This document shows positions 25,679-34,366 of a DNA stretch of 64,000 bases, in pieces; within the stretch, counting starts at the first letter, position 1; each line of letters opens with the position of its first letter. Under the pieces are notes generated by a model, which saw nothing but the letters and a program-made list of their open reading frames with translations, was not told where the DNA came from and searched no databases. The position numbers and the translations under genes were made by a program. The stretch spans positions 146,618 through 210,617 of the forward strand of contig CAYRFQ010000004.1 in the NCBI GenBank assembly GCA_964423615.1. Direction: 5' to 3'. This stretch comes from CAYRFQ01 sp964423615 (GTDB lineage Bacteria > Planctomycetota > Planctomycetia > Gemmatales > Gemmataceae).

Positions 25679-28159
25679 ATGGCCACTGACGCAACAAAAC
25701 TCTCCCCCGTGGAAACATTCAAGGAAGAAAGCCAATACCTCCGCGGCACTCTTGCCCAAGAACTCGCAGCCGAAAGCGATCATTTTGAGGAAGGCGACAA
25801 ACAACTCCTGAAGTTCCACGGAAGTTACCAGCAGGATGATCGAGAGGCCCGTGCGAAACGCCGCAAAGAAGGTCTCGGAAAATACTATATGTTCATGGTC
25901 CGGTGTAAAATTCCCGGCGGCGTGTTGACCGACAAGCAGTATCTCGCCATGGACGGCATCGCCCAGCGATTTGCCAAGGGAACGATGCGCTTGACGTCTC
26001 GGCAAAGTATCCAGCTCCACTGGATATTGAAGTCGGAACTGCAAGAGACCATCAAAAGCATCAACGACGAAATGGTGACCACGCTTGGTGGCTGTGGGGA
26101 TGTCAACAGAAACGTCATGGTCTCACCGGCCCCCCTCGCCGACGAAGGAATTCACAGCCAACTCCAGGCGCTGGGTCAAGAACTCGCAGAACGCTTCGCA
26201 CCTCAGACACAGGCCTATCACGAAATCTGGTTGAACGGAAAACAAGTCGAAACGGACACCAACAACAACAAATCCGACCACGAGCCGATCTACGGAAAAG
26301 TCTATCTCCCCCGCAAGTTCAAGATCGGCATCGCCCTCCCGGAAAACAACATCGTCGACATTTACTCCCAGGATCTCGGACTCTTGGCCGTCGTCGAGGG
26401 CAAGAAGATCGTGGGATATAACGTTCTCGTCGGCGGCGGCATGGGACGCACCACAGGCAAAGACGAAACGTTCCCACAAATCAGCAAACCAATTTGCTAC
26501 GTCCCCGTCGAAGAGGTGACCAAAGCTGCCGAGGCCGTCATCAAGATTTTCCGCGACCACGGCAACCGCCAGAATCGCAAACGAGCGAGGATCAAGTACG
26601 TCGTACACGATTGGGGCATCGAGAAGTTTCGCGAGGTCATGGCCGAATACATGGGAAAGTCTATTGAACTGCCCAAAGACGTGGAAGTCACGGACTTCGA
26701 CTTGTCACTCGGATGGCAACCACAGGGTGACGGAAAATATTGGTATGGGATCAGCATTGCGAACGGTCGGATCAAGGACGAAGGCGACTTCCAACTCATG
26801 TCCGCCATCCGGAAGATCGTACGCAAACTCAAGCCGGAAGTTCGCCTCACTCCCATGCAGGACATTCTGTTGTGTAATCTCGACGCTGGCATGAAACCCG
26901 AGGTCGAGAAAATCCTCAAGAAACACAACGTACCACTTCCGAACAAACTCTCGAAGGCCCAAACGTTTAGTATGGCGTGTCCGGCGATCCCTACTTGCGG
27001 ACTCGCGATCTCGGAATCGGAACGTGCCTTACCGAACGTGATCAAAGAGTTGGATGCCGAGTTGACCACCCTGGGACTCAACAAAGATACGATATCCGTC
27101 CGGATGACGGGTTGCCCGAATGGGTGCGTTCGCCCATACCAAAGCGACATCGGTCTGGTCGGTCGAAGCGGAAACAAATACACCCTGCTCGTCGGTGGGC
27201 ACACAAACGGACATCGGCTAAACTTTATCCTGTTCGACCTTGTCCCAATCGATGAGATCGTTCCGTTGCTGTCACCTATTTTCAGGGCCTTCAAGAAAGA
27301 TCGGCAAGAAAAAGAGACGTTCGGAGACTACTGCCAACGACTCGGAGTCGAGCGGCTCCACAAACTCCTCGCCAAAGAACTCGATCAAATGGGCGAAGCA
27401 GAACGCAAGAAGCGAATCCCCGAGAAGAGTGAAATCGCACCTGAGTTCTCACGAACACCGTTGCCCGTGATGGCAGCGGGCACTCCCGCCCCAACTCCCC
27501 TCAAAGTGTCATCCAACGGAAAGAACGAAGCCAAGGCCAAACCCGCTCCACAACCAGAAAACCCAAAAGGTGTTGATGACGGCCTGCCGGAGCAAAACCG
27601 ACCAGAAAACGCAAAAGATTCTGACGATAGCCTGCCCCCTGGCCGCACAGCGCCCCCCGTGGGGGAGGAACGACCCCGCGATAGCGGCCCGGACACAACA
27701 AACCGACCAAGAAGCACACCAAAACCCGAAACAAAACCAACGACCGAGGCACCGCAAGCATTTATGGAATCCGAGACGTTCCTTGTTGGAGAAACCGGAG
27801 AAGAACTTAAAGACTACACGATCCACTATGCCGGAGACGGAACCGTCCGTGAAACGGTCGTCTACTTCTACCAAAGCGGGCGCGCGGCACAGAGTGAACC
27901 GGACGAACCGCTGGTCCGGACCGAGTCGTTCGTTGGGCAAGTTGATCCGGCCAAACTCAACCAAGCCCGGAAGCTGAGCGAAGTCCACCACGTCGGAGAA
28001 CACGGCCACGAACGCAAAGATAAATGCGTCGAGTACGGCAAAAACGGAAAGGTGAAACGAACGGTCGTTTATCTTTACGAAGATGGTAAACGAGCGCACG
28101 AGGTCCCGACGAAAGCTGCCATTCGACGAGAGAAAGTCTATTTAGGAGAAGTGAAGTAA
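25679..28159 (+). CDS. Siroheme-[4Fe-4S] sulfite/nitrite reductase with repeat-bearing C-terminal extension
   Basis: The first 570 residues are a CysI/NirA-type hemoprotein reductase that reduces sulfite to sulfide or nitrite to ammonia in six-electron steps. Two ferredoxin-like and two siroheme-binding halves are visible: 'GKYYMFMVRCKIPGGVLTDKQY', 'MRLTSRQSIQLHWI', 'GDVNRNVMVSPAP' and 'VGGGMGRTTGKDETFP'. The cluster cysteines are 434, 440, 479 and 483 in 'ACPAIPTCGLA' and 'TGCPNGCVRPYQSDIGLVGRS'. The wording is closest to sulfite reductase. Beyond the usual 570-600 residues there is a Pro/Asp-rich linker and two related 55-residue units (about 699-754 and 769-824; 'YAGDGTVRETVVYFYQSG' and 'YGKNGKVKRTVVYLYEDG') of unknown role. 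No flavoprotein partner is nearby, so ferredoxin may be the donor. Confidence 0.9.
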   Translation: MATDATKLSPVETFKEESQYLRGTLAQELAAESDHFEEGDKQLLKFHGSYQQDDREARAKRRKEGLGKYYMFMVRCKIPGGVLTDKQYLAMDGIAQRFAKGTMRLTSRQSIQLHWILKSELQETIKSINDEMVTTLGGCGDVNRNVMVSPAPLADEGIHSQLQALGQELAERFAPQTQAYHEIWLNGKQVETDTNNNKSDHEPIYGKVYLPRKFKIGIALPENNIVDIYSQDLGLLAVVEGKKIVGYNVLVGGGMGRTTGKDETFPQISKPICYVPVEEVTKAAEAVIKIFRDHGNRQNRKRARIKYVVHDWGIEKFREVMAEYMGKSIELPKDVEVTDFDLSLGWQPQGDGKYWYGISIANGRIKDEGDFQLMSAIRKIVRKLKPEVRLTPMQDILLCNLDAGMKPEVEKILKKHNVPLPNKLSKAQTFSMACPAIPTCGLAISESERALPNVIKELDAELTTLGLNKDTISVRMTGCPNGCVRPYQSDIGLVGRSGNKYTLLVGGHTNGHRLNFILFDLVPIDEIVPLLSPIFRAFKKDRQEKETFGDYCQRLGVERLHKLLAKELDQMGEAERKKRIPEKSEIAPEFSRTPLPVMAAGTPAPTPLKVSSNGKNEAKAKPAPQPENPKGVDDGLPEQNRPENAKDSDDSLPPGRTAPPVGEERPRDSGPDTTNRPRSTPKPETKPTTEAPQAFMESETFLVGETGEELKDYTIHYAGDGTVRETVVYFYQSGRAAQSEPDEPLVRTESFVGQVDPAKLNQARKLSEVHHVGEHGHERKDKCVEYGKNGKVKRTVVYLYEDGKRAHEVPTKAAIRREKVYLGEVK

Positions 28160-28262
28160 CAACAAACGAGTTGGTTCTCAAGTGGTTTGCGACCGGTTCT
28201 GACATTGGCGGGAGGGCATAAGGTGTAACTTCGTCGCAAATTCCTTCTCACACCAAAAACCT

Positions 28263-28299
28263 TTGACGCGGTGGTAACGTCGTTCACAATAGTATTGTG
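28263..28299 (+). promoter_or_regulatory. Candidate promoter with a palindrome over the -10 region
   Basis: TTGACG (28263-28268) is followed after 17 nt by ACAATA (28286-28291), about 100 nt upstream of the TIGR03067-like reading frame. The -10 match is part of a perfect 15-nt palindrome, CACAATA-G-TATTGTG (28285-28299), which would suit a repressor operator. Confidence 0.35.
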
Positions 28300-28392
28300 A
28301 TACCGTCTTGACGATCCACGAAAGCCATGCCAACCCAGGCTCCGGATCGATTTCTGCGGGAGTTACCACAACAGCCCGCCGGAGTTACAACC

Positions 28393-28926
28393 ATGACGTT
28401 GTCCCGTTTTTCGATTGCTGCACCCTTCGCTCTACTGTTCCTCTTCGTTTCGGAGACTCGAATTCTGGCGGACTTGATGAACAAAGCGTGGGTCGATCGC
28501 AAACCGCCGCCACCTCCTGACGTCGAGTTCTACGGTTTGTGGAAGAGAACAAGTGGGAGTTTTTAAGGAAATCAATACGGTCCTGACGGCTTCCATTTTC
28601 GGATCACTCGAAAACGCATCATCATTTTGCGGTTGCCTAGGCTCGCGAAAACGTCTCCTAATCTCGGAATGTGGACCTACACGAGAAGGCCTTCGAAAAG
28701 TCATTGGGAACTTGATTTGACTCCCACAACCCTTCCGAACGTCACCTACTCCTCCATTTATCAATTCAAAGGAAACGACCTGATATTGGCCATCCAGAAC
28801 TTCCCGAGGAAAGGGCGGCCAACAGATTTCTCAGCAGCGCGAGATTCTGGGGTAATCGTTTTTCACTTCGTTCGTGTGGAATCGCCAACGAATAGGCAGA
28901 TCGATGACTCCAGCCGCCGCAAATGA
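28393..28926 (+). pseudogene. TIGR03067-domain secreted protein, disrupted by an in-frame TAA
   Basis: The frame encodes a signal peptide (about residues 1-26, 'ALLFLFVSETRILAD') and then a planctomycete TIGR03067-type domain: 'VEFYGLWKRTSGSF', 'DGFHFRITRKRIII', 'MWTYTRRPSKSHWELDL', 'SSIYQFKGNDLILAI' and 'GRPTDFSAARDSGVIVFHFVRVE'. A single TAA at 28564-28566 breaks it about 57 codons in. The protein-like sequence resumes in the same frame immediately after, so one point mutation (or a sequencing error) explains it. TAA is not a known recoding signal for selenocysteine, unlike the TGA at 4717. The domain's function is unknown; it is found in large paralogous sets in planctomycetes. Confidence 0.65.
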
Positions 28927-29247
28927 AGGGCAACCTCGCTCCATCCCAAAGACCAAGTAAGAAAACGAAAACAAATTGTCGCCACTTCCAACGGTTGACG
29001 TCATGGCTCCAAAGCCATCAACGCCGTTTGAGCGGCTTACGCTTCTGTCGGCAAGATCGTGTTGCGTGCGCTGTCGCGCAGCATCGCCCTTCAAAAGTTC
29101 TCAGGCTGCGGACTCTTGCCCGATCTCAAGCGCGAACTTGTGCACTTGCCTGGTGTCCATCTCGCAACGTCCAGTTTGGGTCACCACCGACGAAGTTCTC
29201 ACCAAACAATTTCTACCATCCACTACCAAGGACGAGTCAAGACCTTC
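28927..29247. other. Intergenic region, 321 bp
   Basis: The endonuclease V reading frame is open back to 29059, but the upstream 63 codons do not resemble the family's N-terminus. A short palindrome ATGGCT-CCAA-AGCCAT lies at about 29003-29018. Nothing else is recognised. Confidence 0.35.
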
Positions 29248-29745
29248 ATGATAGCCTGCATCGACGTCGATTACCGGGATAATACAGCCGTCGCAGCCTG
29301 TGTGGTCATTCACGATTGGACCGATGCCGAGCCATCGGCGGCTTACGTCCAAACGATTCACTCAGTCGCTCCCTACGAACCGGGCGCGTTCTACAAACGC
29401 GAGTTGCCCTGTGTGTTGGCCGTTTTGGAACAAATTTCGGAGGACGTTGAGATCATTCTGGTCGACGGATATGTCTGGCTCGATGGTGAAGGAAAGACTG
29501 GTCTTGGTGCCCATCTCTACGAAGCTCTTGGCCGTAAAACACCCATCATCGGGGTGGCCAAGTCATCGTTTCACCAGAACACGGCGGCCGAAGAAGTGTG
29601 TCGAGGTGAGAGTCAGAGGCCCCTCTATGTGACTTCGGTGGGCGTCAACTGCGTTGAAGCTGGTAAGAAAGTGAAAAGCATGGATGGAGACCACCGAATA
29701 CCAACCATATTGAAAACGGTTGATCGGCTCTGTCGCGACAGTTGA
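29248..29745 (+). CDS. Endonuclease V-like protein (short form)
   Basis: A 165-residue protein with the RNase H-like core of endonuclease V, which nicks nucleic acid next to deaminated bases such as inosine. Aligning by eye to the E. coli enzyme, the first catalytic Asp is in 'IACIDVDY', the Glu in 'YKRELPCVLAVLE', the second Asp in 'IILVDGYVWLDGEG', and the substrate-pocket region in 'TPIIGVAKSSF' and 'PLYVTSVGV'. It lacks the N-terminal 30 and C-terminal 30 or so residues of the 220-residue enzymes, so activity may differ. The ATG at 29248 sits just before the first catalytic strand; the frame is open further upstream without family similarity. A strong terminator follows. Confidence 0.78.
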   Translation: MIACIDVDYRDNTAVAACVVIHDWTDAEPSAAYVQTIHSVAPYEPGAFYKRELPCVLAVLEQISEDVEIILVDGYVWLDGEGKTGLGAHLYEALGRKTPIIGVAKSSFHQNTAAEEVCRGESQRPLYVTSVGVNCVEAGKKVKSMDGDHRIPTILKTVDRLCRDS

Positions 29746-29758
29746 GGGGTCAATGCAA

Positions 29759-29786
29759 AGAGGAGCGCGGGAAGCGCTCCTCTCTT
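29759..29786. terminator. Intrinsic terminator hairpin
   Basis: A perfect 10-bp stem, AGAGGAGCGC (29759-29768) with GCGCTCCTCT (29774-29783), has a GGGAA loop and is followed by CTT. It lies between the convergent endonuclease V-like gene and the small zinc-ribbon gene. Confidence 0.75.
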
Positions 29787-29819
29787 ATGAAGACTCGAGT
29801 TCGTTTATTTCAGACCCGT

Positions 29820-30038
29820 TCACGCGGTCACGGGTGCATCTTCTTCGACGGGTAACGGCACGATGTCGTCGCCTCTTACCTGTCCCTTCCATTGCCGGTT
29901 GCACTTGGGACAGTCAAAAACGGCAATGTTCACTGTAGGGATCGATCCCCTCCACGAATCGGTATTTTGGCTAGGGAGTAAGCTACCAAACCAATCACAA
30001 CTGGCGTGTGGACATTTAACGAGATAGCTGGTCAACAT
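29820..30038 (-). CDS. Small zinc-ribbon protein
   Basis: A 72-residue soluble protein with 'VKCPHASCDWFGS' and 'FDCPKCNRQWKG', two cysteine pairs spaced to bind one zinc ion, and an acidic C-terminal tail. The ATG at 30038 has a GGAGG site 8 nt upstream. It is a single-gene unit between a terminator and the kinase gene. The function is unknown; similar lone ribbons are common in planctomycete genomes. Confidence 0.65.
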   Translation of the reverse strand: MLTSYLVKCPHASCDWFGSLLPSQNTDSWRGSIPTVNIAVFDCPKCNRQWKGQVRGDDIVPLPVEEDAPVTA

Positions 30039-30219
30039 TCTAAAAACCTCCGTGATTAGGTCGATTTCAACTTCTCGTTAGATGGGGAAGAGACGAGAAG
30101 CAAGCCAACCTCAAAGAGTTGAGGGAGAGAAAAGTCGCTAGCGACGACTTACTATCGCAATCCTAACCACTTATTCCAAAAAAGCAAGAAGATTAGTTTT
30201 TTTTCTGTTAAATGTCGGT

Positions 30220-31578
30220 TTACTGAACTCCAGCTTCAAATATTCTGCGGATTTCGTCCCTTACAGCTTTTACGCGGTCGTTTCGACCCATTTTTTCACA
30301 ACATTGTTGCAAATCTGTCAAGACTACGAGAAAATCCTTAACCGGCAGGATAGATTGCTCGTGTTGAGCTTCTTCAAGTTGACTCAGGCAATCGCTAGCG
30401 CTTGGATAATCGTTTTGACCCAGGAAGGCTTTGGCCAACAGCCGGAGTACCTGAGCACCTTCTTGATCCATGACGGCCCACTCGGCAGGGCGATGAACGT
30501 CAAGCAAGTCCACAGTTTCCGCATATTCTCGCCTCGAAAGGTGACGGCGAGCTTTGCGGATCAAAGACTCAGGCAATTCGTCGGCACCTGATACCTGGTC
30601 GCGTAAGATGGACCGCGATGGTGTTTCGGAAGTTCCTTTTGTGCGGACGCGCGAGGCAAACGTCGGCAATTCTCCTCCCTCCTCGCAAGTTTCGATCGCC
30701 TCAAGCACTTTGCCTGCATCGGGAAATCGGTTCTCCGGTTCGACAGCAAGACAACCGAGAATGAGACCGTCGAGCCAGCGATACTCATTGCGTATTTCGT
30801 TATGCACTTGCGAAGGTGGAGCAAATTGAAGTCCGGTCTTGATTTGGTGGAACGTCCGAGCGTCACCGCTCTTTGGCCAAGCCATCGTGACATGCGGACC
30901 GCCACCAGTAAACAGTTCGTATGCGACGAGCCCCAAGCTATACACGTCTGCGGCTGGCGTCGAAAGTCCAAGGAGAGTTTCGGGAGCCATGTAACTCCGA
31001 TTTCCGGGAGTCCCTGGAGCGAAGAGAAATCTCGGATCCGTGATGGCCGCGAATCCAAAGTTCGTGATCCGAACGACCCCCGAGGGATCGACGACGATGT
31101 TCTCCGGCTCCAAGTCGCGGTGAACGGCTCCCCGCGAGTGAACAAGGGCCAGGGCTTGACACAGTTCCTTGAGATAACGCAATCCGGTCGGTACACCGAT
31201 CCGACCTGCCGAAGCAATGTGCGACAACAATGGCGACGCATCTACGTGTTCCATGACCAGGTAACCACGACCCTGGAACTGTGGCAACAAACCCATGTCG
31301 TAAATCGGAACGAGATGGCGTTTCCCTTCGTGGTGTGGTCCGGCCAAGAGTTGAGTGAGTATGAGGGCATCGCGGAAGACCGTCGGCGCATTCGCATCCG
31401 TCAGTCCCGTTTGCCGCGATACCTTCATGGCTACTGTCCGGACTAACTGACCGCAAAAGAACTGTTGGGCCACGAAGACAGTTCCAAAGTGACTACGAGC
31501 CAAAACGTCGACCAACTGATATTTGCTGTCAACCACATGACCAAGCAAATGATCTTCTTGAGGAGAGAAAACGAACAT
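30220..31578 (-). CDS. Ser/Thr protein kinase-like protein, probable pseudokinase, with helical C-terminus
   Basis: A 452-residue protein with a Hanks-type kinase domain at about residues 18-300 and a helical, TPR-like C-terminal part (about 335-450). Kept features are the Lys of 'VAMKV' (Lys52), the Asp of 'HRD' (155), 'MAPETLLG' and 'DVYSLGLVAYELFTGG'. Lost or altered features are the glycine-rich loop ('LARSHFGTVFV'), the catalytic-loop Lys (HRDLEPEN, Glu157) and the DFG Asp (NFG, Asn173), which normally binds magnesium. Phosphotransfer is therefore doubtful and a binding or scaffold role likely. There is no transmembrane segment, so it should be cytoplasmic. An inverted repeat (30071-30078 with 30093-30100) and a 12-nt palindrome (30134-30145) lie downstream. 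Confidence 0.85.
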   Translation of the reverse strand: MFVFSPQEDHLLGHVVDSKYQLVDVLARSHFGTVFVAQQFFCGQLVRTVAMKVSRQTGLTDANAPTVFRDALILTQLLAGPHHEGKRHLVPIYDMGLLPQFQGRGYLVMEHVDASPLLSHIASAGRIGVPTGLRYLKELCQALALVHSRGAVHRDLEPENIVVDPSGVVRITNFGFAAITDPRFLFAPGTPGNRSYMAPETLLGLSTPAADVYSLGLVAYELFTGGGPHVTMAWPKSGDARTFHQIKTGLQFAPPSQVHNEIRNEYRWLDGLILGCLAVEPENRFPDAGKVLEAIETCEEGGELPTFASRVRTKGTSETPSRSILRDQVSGADELPESLIRKARRHLSRREYAETVDLLDVHRPAEWAVMDQEGAQVLRLLAKAFLGQNDYPSASDCLSQLEEAQHEQSILPVKDFLVVLTDLQQCCEKMGRNDRVKAVRDEIRRIFEAGVQ

Positions 31579-32167
31579 GGTCGATCCTATAAGAAGGTAA
31601 AAGGCGGAATCGCAGGTTTCGATGACCGGATCGTACTGTCTTGCAACACATTCGACAGATGGTTAACCAACAAGATCCAGACGAAACCGAAGTCCAAGCG
31701 ATTCCATTGAAAGTCGATTCGTAACCGAGTCTTACGGATACCACGAGGTTCGCGATTTGCTTCGGACACTTGTTGTTTGTTGAGGTCGCGTCTTGAGCTG
31801 ACGTCAAAGCCCAAAGACCACCAAAGGTCGAACACAAGATGTATCTTACGACCTCTACGTCGACTTCGATAACGGATTTTGTCAAACAGGCTTTCGGAGG
31901 GTAGGGACAGTCTGTGTAGTACCAGAGAAGCCCTTTTGGAGATAGGATTACTTCATGTTGCTTTCGATTCCTCAATCCTTCTTTCCAGTGTTTGCTGATC
32001 GGTCTAACTCCGACAGGTCGTCATTAGACCTCCTTGGGCGAAGGACTTTGAGGAAACTGAGGGTCAAGAAAACCCAGCCCACCATTCACTGAAGTGCCGC
32101 ATAGATAGACCCCACGCCTTACAGACCAAGCTGACCTTCCAACGGTTCCCCGTTGTTGATCGCCGTG
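31579..32167. other. Intergenic region, 589 bp, no supported gene
   Basis: This lies between the glycosyltransferase stop and the kinase start, both on the minus strand. On the plus strand a short protein-like stretch ends at about 31724 ('VLQHIRQMVNQQDPDETEVQ...'), preceded by a stop 11 codons before its ATG at 31659. It may be the tail of a decayed gene. Minus-strand frames here look non-coding. Confidence 0.35.
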
Positions 32168-33166
32168 TTAAGCTGCTTGTTTTTGTTGGTCTCTGGACCG
32201 ACGCAAGATCCCTTCGGTTGCTCGCTCGTCAACGAAATAGCTCGGGCGTCCTTTCAATTCTTGGAAAATGCGTCGGACATACTCCCCAACGATTGCAAGT
32301 CCGACGAGTTGTCCCGATCCAACGAGTAACACCACGAGACACGTGAGACTCCATCCCGCCGGCAAGGTTCCCCTCAGACAACTCTCAACGCCCTGCCACG
32401 CGAGCAGTATTGCAAAAAGAAAGACACAAATTGCAGCCATCCATCTCACAACTTGAAGGGGCAGGCAGCTGAAGTTGAAGAAGCCATCCATCGCTAAACG
32501 AGACAACGCCGCGAGGGTGTACTTGGGAGTCCCAGCGTGACGAGCCGACCGTTCGTAACGGAGCCCAGTTTGTTTAAAACCAACGTATGTTCGGAGCCCA
32601 CGGACAAAACGTTGTTTTTCAGGAAGTCGTTTCAAAGCCTCAACAACTTTTCGATCCATCAGACAAAAGTCGCCACTGTCGAGTGGAATTTCGAGATCGC
32701 TCGAAGCTCGTAAGATGCGATAAAAGAGGGCATAAGCCGCACGCTTGACAACGTTCTCCTTGCGTTTCGTCCGAATGGCATAAACGACATCATAACCTTG
32801 CTGCCATGTCTCGACGAACTCGCCCAGCACCTCCGGTGGGTCTTGCAAGTCACCATCCATCACGACGACCGCCTCTCCCCGTGCACAATCGAGGCCTGCC
32901 GTAATCGCCGCTTGGTGTCCAAAGTTGCGGCTCAGCGACAAGACCACGACTCGAAAATCTTCTTCCTGGACTTGCCGCAACAGGGCCGATGTTCGGTCCG
33001 AACTCCCGTCGTTGACTAGAACCAATTCGTACGCGAGACCAAGCAAGTCCATCGCGCTGGTCAACCGGCGATACAGTTCCAATATGTTGTCTTCTTCGTT
33101 GTACAGTGGAATGACGACGCTGAGTTCGACACCGGTTTCAGGAGTAAAGGCTGGAGTTGTGGGCAT
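32168..33166 (-). CDS. Family 2 glycosyltransferase, ArnC/DPM1-like, with two membrane helices
   Basis: A 332-residue GT2 enzyme of the polyprenyl-phosphate glycosyltransferase type. The GT-A domain has 'LSVVIPLYNEEDNILELY', 'ELVLVNDGSSDRT', 'LSRNFGHQAAITAGLDCARG', the DxD metal motif in 'VVVMDGDLQDPPE' and 'DSGDFCLMDRKVVEAL' with 'RFVRGLRTYVGFKQ'. Two C-terminal transmembrane helices follow (about 240-262 and 275-300), then the typical tail 'VGEYVRRIFQELKGRPSYFVDE'. Such enzymes load a sugar onto undecaprenyl phosphate at the inner face of the membrane for lipid or envelope glycan modification. It is not obviously in an operon. Confidence 0.92.
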   Translation of the reverse strand: MPTTPAFTPETGVELSVVIPLYNEEDNILELYRRLTSAMDLLGLAYELVLVNDGSSDRTSALLRQVQEEDFRVVVLSLSRNFGHQAAITAGLDCARGEAVVVMDGDLQDPPEVLGEFVETWQQGYDVVYAIRTKRKENVVKRAAYALFYRILRASSDLEIPLDSGDFCLMDRKVVEALKRLPEKQRFVRGLRTYVGFKQTGLRYERSARHAGTPKYTLAALSRLAMDGFFNFSCLPLQVVRWMAAICVFLFAILLAWQGVESCLRGTLPAGWSLTCLVVLLVGSGQLVGLAIVGEYVRRIFQELKGRPSYFVDERATEGILRRSRDQQKQAA

Positions 33167-33472
33167 GGCTCAACCTCGTCCTTGACGAATACGTTTGCTG
33201 TGAAGATTCTGAGCGTCTGATTGAGCAGGGCGTTCTCAAACGAACCCAAACGCGAGAAAGGACTTCCTTTCACGTCCTCGCCGGGTTGTGGGTTAGTGTC
33301 AGCGCTTGACGTTGTTTCTCCCACTACGCTCTCGGGGCCCTCGCTTGGGCTTAGGGCTGGTAGAGGAGTTCTCGGCTCGTAATTTGGGCAAAAACCCCAG
33401 CCGTGACAAACCGGCTCCTTGGTTCACCCTTCTCACGAGGCGTGATAGCAGAAAACGGAATCTCACTCAACG
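33167..33472. other. Intergenic region, 306 bp
   Basis: No coding potential or clear structure was recognised between the PhyH-type gene stop and the glycosyltransferase start. It presumably contains the glycosyltransferase promoter. Confidence 0.3.
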
Positions 33473-34231
33473 TCAGTTCACCGGATGGAATTGGTGCCAT
33501 GCGTATCCGTCAAACAAATCGTGGTCGACTGCAAACTCGAGATGTAAAATGCGGCGATGACGAGTCGTCTTGGGGTGCGATCGGTTGCTACAATGGGCCA
33601 CCAGAGGCCGAATCAGCAGCACATCACCCGAGTTGGCCAGCACACTTTGCGGACTATTCGACCCGAGATCGAGGATTTTACCGGTCCGATGCGACCCAGG
33701 GATGACCCGCAACGGACCATTTTCCTCAGTGACCTGATCCAAATGAATGCGAGCCGTTACCATCCGGTTGAGTAAGTCGAGGGGTGCTTGAACGTGTGGA
33801 ACTCCCGCTTTGAAGGTGGGCTTCGTAAAATGCATACTTGTCAATCTGTTGTCGTGCACCGCAATCGTCAAATCTTTGTGCCAGGGTAATGCCCAACCGC
33901 CACCGGGCGGTTTGTCGAAGTAGAGCACGCGGACCAAGCCAAACTCCGGGCCCAACACTTTCGTCAACCATGAGATAAGAACCGGCGTTTGCCAGACTCG
34001 AACCGCCCGAGGCCATAGTTCGAGGATGTTCCTGGCGCCGTAAATACAGCCCCGTTCTGATTGGATCAAAGAAGAAGCGGCATCGACGTTTAACGCACGT
34101 ACCAAGTCCTCCCGAATCCCATCAACTTCTAGCGCGTCAAACACCTCCGAAAGAACTACAAATCCGTCTCGGTCGAGTTGGGTGAGAGAGGGTGAAGCGA
34201 TGGGAATGTCGGCACAAGGTTGTACTGGCAT
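33473..34231 (-). CDS. Phytanoyl-CoA dioxygenase (PhyH) family protein
   Basis: A 252-residue Fe(II)/2-oxoglutarate dioxygenase-like protein. The iron facial triad is visible as His-x-Asp in 'LPWHKDLTIAV' and the distal His in 'RPLVAHCSNRS'; the 2-oxoglutarate Arg is in the following 'TTRHRRILHLEF'. Other family marks are 'LDRDGFVVLSEVF', 'TARIHLDQVTEENGPLRVIPGSHRTG' and 'GDVLLIRP'. Such proteins hydroxylate varied small molecules; the substrate cannot be told. The ATG at 34231 is preferred over the TTG- or ATG-type codons up to 34255. The GNAT gene lies upstream on the same strand after 135 nt. Confidence 0.88.
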   Translation of the reverse strand: MPVQPCADIPIASPSLTQLDRDGFVVLSEVFDALEVDGIREDLVRALNVDAASSLIQSERGCIYGARNILELWPRAVRVWQTPVLISWLTKVLGPEFGLVRVLYFDKPPGGGWALPWHKDLTIAVHDNRLTSMHFTKPTFKAGVPHVQAPLDLLNRMVTARIHLDQVTEENGPLRVIPGSHRTGKILDLGSNSPQSVLANSGDVLLIRPLVAHCSNRSHPKTTRHRRILHLEFAVDHDLFDGYAWHQFHPVN

Positions 34232-34366
34232 GGGATTCCAGTTGCGAAAAATCAAGATTCCGAAAAGTCGTCAAGCTAGAATGTCGAAGTGGTAATCTTA
34301 CACCCAAATACGATTTTCCGACAACCGCAAACACTGAGTGTTCGCAATCAGCATTTGCGGGAGGCG

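Noticed and set aside
31659..31724. Short protein-like stretch on the plus strand
   Set aside because: Only 21 codons from the ATG and closed by a stop 11 codons upstream; at most a decayed gene end.
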